7,970 nt of DNA from Methanomicrobiales archaeon (GCA_012523385.1 JAAYIO010000088.1:1-7970), one strand, 5' to 3'. Numbered from the stretch's first letter, positions 1 to 5,949 are shown. A program made the numbers and translations. The notes: generated by a model not told the origin, from the letters alone.

Positions 1-463
1 AGAGGCAGAACACGATGGTTGAGCAGTTGGGGTTTGCTACAATAAAGCCATCACGCCCTTTGTCACGCTGCACGTCAATCAGACCCAGATGGTCGGGATT
101 GACCTCAGGGACGACAAGAGGCACATCAGCATCCATCCGGTGAGATGATGCATTACTACAGACACCTACCCCTGCCGCGGCAATATCGGTCTCAAGCGTT
201 GTGGCAATATCCGCAGGAAGCGCAGAGAATACCAGATCCAGATCTGACACTGCTGCAGCCGTGGTCGGTTTTACGATGAGGTCTGCAATCTCTTCCGGGA
301 ATGGGACATCAAGACGCCAGTTAACAACATCCGCATACCGCTTTCCTGCACTGCGATCGGATGCAGTAAGAGTGGTAAGGTTGAACCATGGATGATCAGA
401 GAGAAGCTGTACAAATCTTTGGCCAACGGCACCTGTCGCTCCGAGCACACCTACATTTATCAT
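1..463 (-). CDS. asd: Aspartate-semialdehyde dehydrogenase, N-terminal part (runs off left edge)
   Basis: Asd reduces aspartyl-4-phosphate to aspartate 4-semialdehyde with NADPH. The product is the branch-point precursor of lysine (through DapA), threonine and methionine. The reading frame starts at the ATG at 463 and stays open to base 1, giving 154 codons, so the C-terminal half is outside the window. The N-terminus MINVGVLGATGAVGQRF carries the Rossmann NADP-binding motif GATGAVG (residues 8-14). NPNCST at residues 144-149 supplies the catalytic cysteine, Cys147. SSHRM near residues 106-110 and PLVVPEVN at 115-122 also fit the archaeal/fungal-type Asd family. It lies downstream of dapA, dapB and a small ferredoxin on the same strand, which matches its pathway role. 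No SD is visible before the ATG, but a TATA-like element sits about 32 nt upstream, so a nearly leaderless transcript is possible. Family assignment is firm. Confidence 0.96.
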   Translation of the reverse strand, partial: MINVGVLGATGAVGQRFVQLLSDHPWFNLTTLTASDRSAGKRYADVVNWRLDVPFPEEIADLIVKPTTAAAVSDLDLVFSALPADIATTLETDIAAAGVGVCSNASSHRMDADVPLVVPEVNPDHLGLIDVQRDKGRDGFIVANPNCSTIVFCL

Positions 464-491
464 AGATATTTTATATTATAGCTGAATGAAG

Positions 492-499
492 TATAAAAA
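492..499 (-). promoter_or_regulatory. Candidate TATA box for asd
   Basis: On the minus strand this reads TTTTTATA, with its centre about 32 nt before the asd ATG. Archaeal transcription usually starts about 26 nt downstream of the TATA centre, which would give a leader of only about six bases. That agrees with the absence of an SD in front of asd. The 43-nt gap is AT-rich throughout and holds a second TATA-like run nearer the ATG, so this is a candidate only. Confidence 0.35.
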
Positions 500-506
500 G
501 TTTGGT

Positions 507-680
507 TTATCCGATGTGGATGGCTTCAGCAGGACATTCATCCACACAGGATTCACAGTCAATGCAAAGATCCGGGTCAACTACGGCAATATCATCTTCC
601 ATCACAATCGCTGCTGCGGGACAGACATCCACACATGTTTCACAGCCGGTACATTTTTTCTTATCTACTATTGCTACCAT
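507..680 (-). CDS. Small 2[4Fe-4S] ferredoxin (57 aa)
   Basis: This is a low-potential electron carrier. It starts at the ATG at 680 and ends with TAA at 509-507. Two cluster-binding motifs are complete: CTGCETCVDVCP (Cys10, 13, 16, 20) and CIDCESCVDECP (Cys39, 42, 45, 49). This is the classical CxxCxxCxxxCP pattern twice, separated by an acidic strand with Glu28, Asp29 and Asp30. Nothing is left outside the ferredoxin fold: there is no NIL domain and no signal peptide, so it is cytosolic. A GAGAGGA element (693-687) provides an SD with 7 nt between its core and the start. It sits between dapB and asd on the same strand. Its electron-transfer partner cannot be read from the sequence. Reductive sulfur transfer onto aspartate semialdehyde (archaeal homocysteine synthesis) is a speculative option suggested only by the neighbouring gene. 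Confidence 0.93.
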   Translation of the reverse strand: MVAIVDKKKCTGCETCVDVCPAAAIVMEDDIAVVDPDLCIDCESCVDECPAEAIHIG

Positions 681-706
681 GGCAAATCCTCTCTATGCAC
701 ATTATC

Positions 707-754
707 AGAAAAGCAATAAAAAGAGTTCGATTGGACACCCGGTCCTAGAGACCG
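707..754 (-). promoter_or_regulatory. Stem-loop at dapB stop followed by T-rich run (possible attenuator or internal promoter)
   Basis: At 740-754 the sequence CGGTC-CTAGA-GACCG is a perfect 5-bp stem with a 5-nt loop, and the dapB stop codon lies in the loop. About 17 nt further along the minus-strand transcript is CTTTTTATTGCTTTTCT (723-707), a T-rich stretch of the kind that ends archaeal transcripts. The same T-rich stretch contains a TATA-like CTTTTTATTG about 38 nt before the ferredoxin ATG. It could therefore serve as a partial terminator for the thiN-dapB transcript, as a promoter for ferredoxin-asd, or as both. The stem is short and the reading is tentative. Confidence 0.35.
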
Positions 755-1503
755 AGGACATCCGTCATTGTGTAGAGACCGGGTGGTTTTCCCGACACAA
801 ACCGTACCGCCCGAATGACCCCATGCGCGAAGACCGCACGATCATAGGCCCGATGGGAAAGTTCAATAGTCTCGTTGTTTGCCGTAAAAAGCACAGTATG
901 GTCTCCGACAATATCCCCGCCGCGAATGACATGGACACCAATCTCATCCTTTCGCTCGGTCATTCCCTCTCGGCCATAGACATATTCGGTCTTTCCGGTC
1001 TCTTCTGTGATGATCTCAAGGAGAGTCCGCGCTGTGCCGGATGGCGCATCTTTTTTGTAGCGGTGATGGGCTTCGATGACTTCAGTGTCATAGTCCCCAA
1101 GGCGCTGTGCTGCCTCACGGACGAGTTTCCAGAAGATATTCATGCCGACACTGTAGTTACTCGAGATGATAGCAGGGACACTGCCTTCGATGGCAGCATC
1201 AATGATTGTGCGCTGTTCCCCGGAAAAACCCGTGGTGCCGACGACCAAAGCCACCCCGGCCTCAGCGCCGGCGCGGATATTTTCAACGGCTGCATGGGCA
1301 ATCGTGAAGTCAATAAGAACGTCAGGCTTCACGTCCCGCAGGAACGTGCGGATGTCAGCGGACTCAACCACCGGCGCCCCTAAGAGGGTACCTGCTTTCA
1401 CGTCCACACCGCCGACAAACGTCATATCGTCTGCCTCACTCACCAAATGGGCAATGGTGGTGCCCATGCGCCCGAGCGCTCCGCATATAGCTACGTTAAT
1501 CAT
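745..1503 (-). CDS. dapB: 4-hydroxy-tetrahydrodipicolinate reductase
   Basis: DapB reduces 4-hydroxy-tetrahydrodipicolinate to tetrahydrodipicolinate with NAD(P)H, the second step of the lysine/diaminopimelate branch. The 252-residue length is slightly shorter than the typical 265-270. The N-terminal Rossmann motif CGALGRMG (residues 7-14) binds the dinucleotide, and GTTGFS lies at 89-94. The substrate and catalytic region is EAHHRYKKDAPSGTA at 144-158, with the catalytic histidine pair His146-His147, Lys151 and the SGTA loop. NYSVGMNIFWKL (116-127) and the C-terminal YTMTDVLGL are also family hallmarks. The start overlaps the 3' end of dapA by 8 nt. A strong SD inside dapA (GGAGGTG, 1520-1514) sets this start and suggests translational coupling. 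The stop codon TAG lies in a small hairpin loop. Function is not in doubt. Confidence 0.98.
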   Translation of the reverse strand: MINVAICGALGRMGTTIAHLVSEADDMTFVGGVDVKAGTLLGAPVVESADIRTFLRDVKPDVLIDFTIAHAAVENIRAGAEAGVALVVGTTGFSGEQRTIIDAAIEGSVPAIISSNYSVGMNIFWKLVREAAQRLGDYDTEVIEAHHRYKKDAPSGTARTLLEIITEETGKTEYVYGREGMTERKDEIGVHVIRGGDIVGDHTVLFTANNETIELSHRAYDRAVFAHGVIRAVRFVSGKPPGLYTMTDVLGL

Positions 1504-2371
1504 AATGGGATAACACCTCCCTCAGCTGTGCTTCTGCAGCATCGGTCAAACAATCTAATGGCAAACGCAGGGGTCCTGCGGCCATACCCCGCATAGCAGC
1601 CGCCTGCTTGACAGGGATGGGATTCGTGTCGATAAACATGGCACGCATCAGCGGGGCGAGTGCGTAGTGCATATCGCGTGCGCCCGCATAGTCGTTCGCA
1701 CAGAACCGTTCATAGATGGCAACCATCCGCGCCGGTTCGATGTTTGCGGTGACGGCAATTGCCCCGACCCCCCCGAGTGCGAGTACCGGGAGCATCATGG
1801 CATCATCCCCGGATAACACCGAAAAGTCCTCGTCCCGCGTGGCTTCAATGATCTGCGATATCTGGGTAATGTTGCCACTCGCCTCTTTGACACCGACAAT
1901 GTTCGGGTGGGCGGCGAGTTCTGCAATTAAATCGGGGGCCAGATTCTGGCCGGTGCGTGAGGGCACATTGTAAATAATGACCGGGACGCCGACGTCGGCA
2001 AGTTTGGTATAATGCTTAATAAGACCCGATCGGTTCGGTTTATTGTAATACGGAGATAAAACAAGGACACCATCTGCACCCTGATCGTATGCAGATTTGG
2101 TAAATCGCAGGGCTTCGGCAGTATTATTTGAACCCGTTCCGGCAACCACCGGCACCCTGCCATTGACCGCATCAATGGTCGCACCGATGACAGTCTCATG
2201 CTCTTCAAAGGTCAGGGTTGCTGACTCACCGGTTGAACCACAGGGCACGACCCCGTGCACACCGTTCTCTATCAGATACTCAATATTTGCGCGAAGACCC
2301 GTGAGATTCAGGCCCGCATCAGAAGTTTCCTCGAACGGAGTGATAAGTGCAGGAAAAACGCCCTTAAACAT
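1496..2371 (-). CDS. dapA: 4-hydroxy-tetrahydrodipicolinate synthase
   Basis: DapA condenses pyruvate with aspartate 4-semialdehyde, the product of Asd encoded in the same gene cluster, to commit carbon to diaminopimelate and lysine. The 291-residue length is normal for this TIM-barrel aldolase family. Active-site residues are all present: CGSTGES at 44-50 (Ser46-Thr47, the hydroxyl relay pair), SPYYNKP at 106-112 with Tyr108, IIYNVPSRTG at 132-141 with Tyr134 and the carboxylate-binding Arg139, and Lys162 in GVKEASG, which forms the pyruvate Schiff base. The position of Arg139 favours true DapA over N-acetylneuraminate lyase or KDG aldolase relatives, and dapB next door settles it. The start lies 7 nt after the S17e stop with no good SD between them, so translation probably depends on coupling to S17e. 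It overlaps dapB by 8 nt. Confidence 0.98.
   Translation of the reverse strand: MFKGVFPALITPFEETSDAGLNLTGLRANIEYLIENGVHGVVPCGSTGESATLTFEEHETVIGATIDAVNGRVPVVAGTGSNNTAEALRFTKSAYDQGADGVLVLSPYYNKPNRSGLIKHYTKLADVGVPVIIYNVPSRTGQNLAPDLIAELAAHPNIVGVKEASGNITQISQIIEATRDEDFSVLSGDDAMMLPVLALGGVGAIAVTANIEPARMVAIYERFCANDYAGARDMHYALAPLMRAMFIDTNPIPVKQAAAMRGMAAGPLRLPLDCLTDAAEAQLREVLSHYD
1514..1520 (-). promoter_or_regulatory. Strong ribosome binding site for dapB inside dapA
   Basis: On the minus strand GGAGGTG is a full match to the anti-SD core and lies 10 nt before the dapB ATG, within the last codons of dapA. It is the best SD in the window. It fixes the dapB start at 1503 and means dapB initiates efficiently on the polycistronic message, although dapA itself has no clear SD. 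Confidence 0.75.
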
Positions 2372-2378
2372 AAAAGGA

Positions 2379-2570
2379 TTATATTTCTTTTCTTCTATTA
2401 ACCTTTCTCGTGACGTAGCCTGCCACTCGGTTTCTTACACGCTTGCTGCCTATGATCGATACATCAGCGAGAACAAGTTTGTTTTCGTCAAAGTCGCCGC
2501 TAAACCGGTTGCCGTGCTTTACGATCAATTCCTGACCCAATGATTTTATGTAAGATGGTTTGATTCCCAT
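2379..2570 (-). CDS. rps17e: Small ribosomal subunit protein S17e (eS17)
   Basis: This is a structural protein of the archaeal/eukaryotic small ribosomal subunit with no bacterial counterpart. The 63-residue product (MGIKPSYIKSLGQELI at its N-terminus) matches the usual archaeal length of about 60-65. Typical features are the helical start with Lys-rich segments, HGNRFSGDFDENK (residues 19-31), and the basic tail with VRNRVAGYVTRKV (45-57). In minus-strand orientation, TAGGAAG just before the ATG provides a GGAAG-type SD that overlaps the stop region of the upstream ThiN-like gene. The gap to that gene is 11 nt and to dapA 7 nt, so it is embedded in the operon. Linking a ribosomal gene with lysine synthesis would tie expression of both to growth rate; this last point is inference. 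Confidence 0.95.
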   Translation of the reverse strand: MGIKPSYIKSLGQELIVKHGNRFSGDFDENKLVLADVSIIGSKRVRNRVAGYVTRKVNRRKEI

Positions 2571-2581
2571 TCAGATACTTC

Positions 2582-3094
2582 CTATAAACTAGTATTAGTA
2601 GTGGAACCCGAGAGCATAATAATATTACGTGCCACATCCGTTGGAGTTTCGCCAATAATCCAGAGGATGACCGTATTTTCATCTATTCTCTGCCCATAGA
2701 TGACATCCGGCACGCCGTCTCTGCAGCAGGACTCCACACTCCAGTCCATCGTACCGGAGCCGGGGGGGGCAGGGGCGTATAGACAGGCGTCCAGCGCGTG
2801 GTCGAAAGTGATACATTCGAGAATCTTTCGTGTGCATCGCACCCCTGCAACAGCGCGAAGAGAACGGTCATGGCGGATGATGGTGAGAATGACCCGCGCG
2901 ATTATCGGGTCGTTCCCAAACCCGATACGTGGCGGGTTTTGCACGATGCTGCACACCTCATCCGCTGACCGGGCCCCGGATAGCGCGTAACCCATGCGGA
3001 TGCCCCCGTCAGGGACAAGCTTTGGGTCTGCCCCTGCCGCGATCACGATTGCTGCCTTTTGCAGGGCAGTCTTTACCTCGTCCCGGGTCTGCAT
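2582..3094 (-). CDS. Stand-alone ThiN-like domain protein (thiamine-phosphate synthase family, possibly non-catalytic)
   Basis: The 170-residue product resembles the archaeal ThiN domain, which makes thiamine phosphate and is usually fused to ThiD or to a DNA-binding domain (ThiR). Visible similarities are an N-terminal helix VKTALQKAA, then IRMGYALSGARSADEV, ARVILTIIRHDRSLRA, and the C-terminal TMDWSVES followed by GVPDVIYGQ. From memory of the family, the stretch before ARV normally contains a histidine (S-x-H-V-A-R) and the end carries a GKEP motif. Here the corresponding positions read DPIIARV and ENTVILWIIG, so both appear to be lost. The ATG at 3094 gives exactly one ThiN-size domain. 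The upstream in-frame ATG at 3199 would overlap the start of the divergent gene and adds an unrelated, non-conserved segment. It heads the operon with S17e, dapA and dapB. Fold assignment is fairly confident; catalytic activity is doubtful. Confidence 0.75.
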   Translation of the reverse strand: MQTRDEVKTALQKAAIVIAAGADPKLVPDGGIRMGYALSGARSADEVCSIVQNPPRIGFGNDPIIARVILTIIRHDRSLRAVAGVRCTRKILECITFDHALDACLYAPAPPGSGTMDWSVESCCRDGVPDVIYGQRIDENTVILWIIGETPTDVARNIIMLSGSTTNTSL

Positions 3095-3143
3095 GAAATA
3101 ATACTTAGGTACTGAAGGGATAAGGCTTGCAGGGAATGGATAA

Positions 3144-3162
3144 CCCTTTACCTCATAAAGGG
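3144..3162. promoter_or_regulatory. Perfect inverted repeat between divergent ThiN-like and membrane-protein genes
   Basis: CCCTTTA-CCTCA-TAAAGGG is a perfect 7-bp inverted repeat with a 5-nt spacer. It lies within the 80-bp gap between the two divergent genes. On the plus strand the right arm contains the AAAGGGA that would serve as SD for the 3175 gene. As RNA, the hairpin would pair off that SD. As DNA, it could be an operator controlling both directions. Confidence 0.5.
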
Positions 3163-3174
3163 AAATATCATGCA

Positions 3175-3351
3175 ATGAACCGACTCGTCCTTGACGCAAC
3201 GACAGTCATTGCAAGCATCATTGTGCTGATTGTTGCTGTTATTGTTTTGCCCTCTGTGCTTCCGGCACCGTATGCATATATCACCGCAATTCTTCTCTTT
3301 ATTGCCTGTATGAGCGCTGGCGGCTTTTACATCGGACAGAAAACAATCTAA
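3175..3351 (+). CDS. Small two-helix membrane protein (58 aa)
   Basis: I do not recognise the family. The product is 58 residues with two clear hydrophobic segments, at about residues 8-29 (ATTVIASIIVLIVAVIVLP) and 33-53 (YAYITAILLFIACMSAGGF), joined by a short Pro-rich turn (LPSVLPAPY). It ends in the short polar tail IGQKTI, which predicts a helical hairpin in the cytoplasmic membrane. The ATG at 3175 is preferred because AAAGGGA (3158-3163) stands 11 nt upstream. An in-frame ATG at 3127 would add 16 polar residues and has no SD. The gene is divergent from the ThiN-like gene, and its stop overlaps the priL stop on the other strand. The clean hydrophobic pattern and SD support a real gene, but function is unknown. 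Confidence 0.7.
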   Translation: MNRLVLDATTVIASIIVLIVAVIVLPSVLPAPYAYITAILLFIACMSAGGFYIGQKTI

Positions 3352-4352
3352 GCCTTTTTTCCCGATATTTTTTTACAATATTTGTAATAGCTTAGCGGAT
3401 GCATCGTGTTTTTACAGTACTTGTCAGGATTGACACAGAGACCATACGTTTTGAGTGTGGCACACCCCGGCGGCGTGTATTCTGTCCCGCCTGACCCCGA
3501 TATGTGTTCTACCTGATAGGTCGTACGTGAGATATCAAAGTCCGGTGCCCGCGCAAATACCTCGACAATCGCTGTCTCGTCAAGACCGATGGTGTGCATG
3601 AACGCGGTGAGAGTAAACCGCGCTGTATGCGGGATATTGGTGCCATCGGTGACCGCCGCGATGATGGCCCGGATACAGGGCGGAAAGCATCCTTCATCCA
3701 CATCGCCATACTGCTCGAGGATCTGCTGCTGCCAGGCGCGTGATACAATCTCAGCATGCGTTCTGAGACGCATGGCAATCGGGCCGGGGACAGAGAGAGG
3801 CAGTTGCAGGCGTATTGCCTGACGAATCTTCTCGCGGAGAAGAACGGCGTAGTCATCCGGCGTGCACTGCACCTGGCCGTTATTGACGTCACGGTTCACG
3901 AGACGCCAGCGGTCGTCACGCATGCGGTTTGCGAGGTCCACATACTGTTTGACACTCATATCAGGCGCGGCGATGTCGAGGTTAACTGACTCCGCGATAT
4001 ATGCGACCACCTCCGGGTCTTCTGCTTTGAGAAACCACGCAGAACGATCGGCCTCATAGCGCGCGAGTTTGTCGGGCATCTGCGTGTCATCCATACAGGA
4101 GACGATCATGCGCGCAATGGCGTATGCATAGATGTCGTCATCCGGATTCAGGATCTCGGTGTTCGTTTCATCGAATGCAGACGGACGCAGGGATTCTTCT
4201 ACGCGTTTGGTTGCTAACTGCACCAGACTCTCCCCTTTCCCGGACTCGGAACGAATTAAGGAGTCGATCGATATGCCGGAGTTACGGACATAGGTCTTTG
4301 CTCCGGGTAAAAATGGGTATTTTGCAAGGTCTCGTGGTTCGAGCCTTCGCAT
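3348..4352 (-). CDS. priL: DNA primase large subunit PriL
   Basis: PriL is the non-catalytic, iron-sulfur subunit of the archaeal/eukaryotic primase. With PriS it makes the primers for DNA replication. The product has 334 residues, a normal archaeal length. The helical N-terminal half contains YPFLPGA (12-18), typical of the family. The C-terminal domain has the expected order: FPPCIRAI with Cys226, HTARFTLTAFMHTIG (242-256), YQVEHISG (279-286), GCATLKTYGLC with Cys297 and Cys306, KYC with Cys313, and HPLSYY. Cys226, 297, 306 and 313 are the likely ligands of the 4Fe-4S cluster. Cys222 and Cys326 are extra. The ATG directly follows the pcna stop (TGAATG), so translation is coupled to the clamp gene. 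priS is not in the window. The stop codon overlaps that of the convergent membrane-protein gene. Confidence 0.96.
   Translation of the reverse strand: MRRLEPRDLAKYPFLPGAKTYVRNSGISIDSLIRSESGKGESLVQLATKRVEESLRPSAFDETNTEILNPDDDIYAYAIARMIVSCMDDTQMPDKLARYEADRSAWFLKAEDPEVVAYIAESVNLDIAAPDMSVKQYVDLANRMRDDRWRLVNRDVNNGQVQCTPDDYAVLLREKIRQAIRLQLPLSVPGPIAMRLRTHAEIVSRAWQQQILEQYGDVDEGCFPPCIRAIIAAVTDGTNIPHTARFTLTAFMHTIGLDETAIVEVFARAPDFDISRTTYQVEHISGSGGTEYTPPGCATLKTYGLCVNPDKYCKNTMHPLSYYKYCKKISGKKA
3355..3374 (+). terminator. T-run terminator of the small membrane gene, inside the end of priL
   Basis: Three bases after the plus-strand stop come T6 (3355-3360) and then T7 (3368-3374), separated by CCCGATA. Oligo-T runs of this kind are the usual intrinsic terminators of archaea and need no hairpin. 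On the opposite strand the same bases are lysine-rich codons ending PriL (KKISGKKA). The terminator therefore lies within priL coding sequence. Confidence 0.6.
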
Positions 4353-5096
4353 TCACTCTGCCTCAATCCTCGGGGCAAGGAGGAAGTCAACGTGTCCGTT
4401 ACCATCTGCGAAGTCAAAGGACACCCTGACCGGGTGGTCGTTTCCGATCTGCACTTCCACCTCATTGGCACGCGCCATTACCTTGCCCATGTCACGGAGG
4501 TAGTCTAACGAGAAGAGTGAGCGCACGTCGGCAGGTTCGAGTGATATGAGTTCATCTTTGCCGCGCTCAAGACGAATGTGGTCCGAGTCACCGTCTGCTT
4601 CCATGTAGAAGATGCCCGCGGCAGTGTCTACCCCAAGCGCAATCTTGTCGGAGACAACGGATGCTGCCTTGATGCCGTCGTTTATGGAAGCACCTGAGAT
4701 GCGAATCTTTGCCGGCAGTTCAATCGTTGGTGGCTGGGGGTCTTTTCTGATGGTGTTGACATCGAGAAGGGTGACCGAATACTGATACCCGGAGAACACC
4801 ATCTCGAGTTTTTGGCCGCCCTCAGGGAGTTCAAGAGTTAATTGGTCCCCTTTTCCCATCATGCCGATGATGTTTTTCATCTTGGTGATGTCTATCCCAA
4901 GCTCTGTCTCTGTTGCAGTAAAAGACGAAAATGCCTTTTCACTGAGGTCAAGTGAGATCATGGCGACATTGGCGGTATCTACTGCACGCGTCTTCAGTCC
5001 GTCTGCTCCGACGTGAATCCGGCACTCGGTTACGAGAGCGGCAATGACATCTATTGTCTCCCGGAAGGTGTCTGTATCAATGATTGCTTTTAACAT
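4353..5096 (-). CDS. pcn: DNA polymerase sliding clamp PCNA
   Basis: PCNA forms a homotrimeric ring that tethers replicative polymerases, FEN1, ligase and other PIP-box partners to DNA. At 247 residues it has standard archaeal length, with two structurally similar domains. Diagnostic segments are MLKAIIDTDTFRETIDVI at the N-terminus, GLKTRAVDTANVAMISLDL (33-51), the interdomain connecting loop around 112-130 (DVNTIRKDPQPPTIELPAK), FSLDYLRDM (195-203) and the C-terminal FLLAPRIE (238-245), which contributes to the partner-binding surface. It is the first gene of a two-gene replication operon and its stop abuts the priL ATG. A weak SD-like GGGGT sits about 4 nt before the ATG, and two TATA-like elements lie in the 135-bp gap upstream. 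No unusual features are seen. Confidence 0.98.
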   Translation of the reverse strand: MLKAIIDTDTFRETIDVIAALVTECRIHVGADGLKTRAVDTANVAMISLDLSEKAFSSFTATETELGIDITKMKNIIGMMGKGDQLTLELPEGGQKLEMVFSGYQYSVTLLDVNTIRKDPQPPTIELPAKIRISGASINDGIKAASVVSDKIALGVDTAAGIFYMEADGDSDHIRLERGKDELISLEPADVRSLFSLDYLRDMGKVMARANEVEVQIGNDHPVRVSFDFADGNGHVDFLLAPRIEAE

Positions 5097-5115
5097 TATT
5101 ACCCCTTTACAAAGT

Positions 5116-5141
5116 CTATTATAAGGTATACCAGTATAATT
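5116..5141 (-). promoter_or_regulatory. Candidate pcna promoter (two TATA-like elements)
   Basis: Reading the minus strand, AATTATACTGG (5141-5131) and CCTTATAATAG (5126-5116) are both TATA-like. The first would place the transcription start near 5111 and leave a short leader containing the GGGGT SD-like element. The second would start at the ATG itself. The sequence alone does not say which is used. Confidence 0.45.
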
Positions 5142-5162
5142 TTAATTACTATGTAGGTTTTG

Positions 5163-5182
5163 GCGTGATAAAAACATCACGC
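5163..5182. promoter_or_regulatory. Perfect 7-6-7 inverted repeat upstream of rlmE (candidate operator)
   Basis: GCGTGAT-AAAAAC-ATCACGC is a perfect inverted repeat in the pcna/rlmE divergent region. Just downstream on the plus strand is GATAATATC (5184-5192), a TATA-like element whose expected start near 5214 would precede the rlmE SD, AAAGGA (5217-5222). The repeat thus sits directly against the putative rlmE promoter and about 40 bp behind the pcna promoter candidates. This is where an archaeal regulator could act on either gene. Confidence 0.5.
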
Positions 5183-5231
5183 TGATAATATCGTCATACA
5201 AACAAAAACATTACACAAAGGATTTTACATT

Positions 5232-5948
5232 ATGGGTTCACAATGGGGACGAGATGGGTTTTACCGGAAGGCGCGTACAGAGGGGTACCGTTCCCGTGCG
5301 GCCTACAAACTGCTTGATATACAAAAACGCTTCGAGGTGATCCGCGCCGATGATAATGTGATTGACCTCGGATGCGCTCCGGGGAGTTGGCTGCAGGTGC
5401 TGCGCGAGCTCACCGACGGGCAGGTAATTGGGATTGATTTAAACCCGGTGCCCTCAGTTGAGGGCGCGGTGACGCTTGTAGGCGACTTCACGACAGAGGT
5501 TATGCACGATAAGATTCGGTCAATGGTTGATGTGGTAAATGTGATCGTCTGTGATGCAGCGCCGAAGTTTTCGGGAACGAAGAGTTATGATCAGGCACGT
5601 GCGATTGGGCTTTCTGAAGAGGCCTGTGACTTTGCGATTACCTTTTTGAAGCCCGGCGGCAATTTTGTGCTGAAGTCCTTTCAGGGCGATATGTTTGATG
5701 TGATTCTCGATAAGATGCGCAAGAATTTCCATGGGGTGAAGGTCTATCGTTCCAAGGCGGCACGCAAAGGAAGCACGGAGGTCTACATTATCGGAAAGAA
5801 ATTCATGGGCCCTCAGAGTTCCGATGATACAGATGCAGGGGAAAAGAACCTAAAAGTTAAAGTTTTAGGAAAGAAGGTTGAGAAGGATGAAGATGCAGAG
5901 AGCGGTAGCAGGATTATCCGAAGAATAGTGGACAGTCACGAGAAATAG
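5232..5948 (+). CDS. rlmE: 23S rRNA (uridine-2'-O-)methyltransferase RlmE/FtsJ family
   Basis: RlmE uses S-adenosylmethionine to methylate a ribose 2'-OH in the A-loop of 23S rRNA during large-subunit maturation. The product has 238 residues. The SAM-binding loop is DLGCAPGSW (45-53) and GIDLNPVP (67-74) forms the next strand. The catalytic K-D-K-E tetrad is complete: Lys26 in RAAYKLLDI, Asp108 in VCDAAPKFSG, Lys148 in FVLKSFQG and Glu183 in GSTEVYIIGKKF. The catalytic domain ends near residue 192. The last 45 residues are a charged, probably flexible tail, with no TRAM domain recognisable. AAAGGA (5217-5222) is a good SD 9 nt before the ATG. moaA starts one base after its stop, so the two genes are cotranscribed. 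The specific target uridine is inferred from the family. Confidence 0.95.
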   Translation: MGSQWGRDGFYRKARTEGYRSRAAYKLLDIQKRFEVIRADDNVIDLGCAPGSWLQVLRELTDGQVIGIDLNPVPSVEGAVTLVGDFTTEVMHDKIRSMVDVVNVIVCDAAPKFSGTKSYDQARAIGLSEEACDFAITFLKPGGNFVLKSFQGDMFDVILDKMRKNFHGVKVYRSKAARKGSTEVYIIGKKFMGPQSSDDTDAGEKNLKVKVLGKKVEKDEDAESGSRIIRRIVDSHEK

Positions 5949-5949
5949 T

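Noticed and set aside
502..1383. A 293-codon open frame on the plus strand across ferredoxin and dapB
   Set aside because: It is antisense to two genes with complete catalytic or cluster motifs, and its translation has low-complexity, non-conserved character. It is a shadow of GC-biased codon use.
2762..2769. G8 homopolymer in the ThiN-like gene as a possible frameshift or phase-variation site
   Set aside because: The reading frame is intact, with recognisable ThiN sequence on both sides of the run (codons for Pro and Gly). Nothing suggests a frameshift in this copy.
3095..3199. N-terminal extension of the ThiN-like protein to the ATG at 3199
   Set aside because: It would overlap the start of the divergent membrane-protein gene and adds 35 residues outside the ThiN domain. 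The ATG at 3094 begins right at the domain's first helix.
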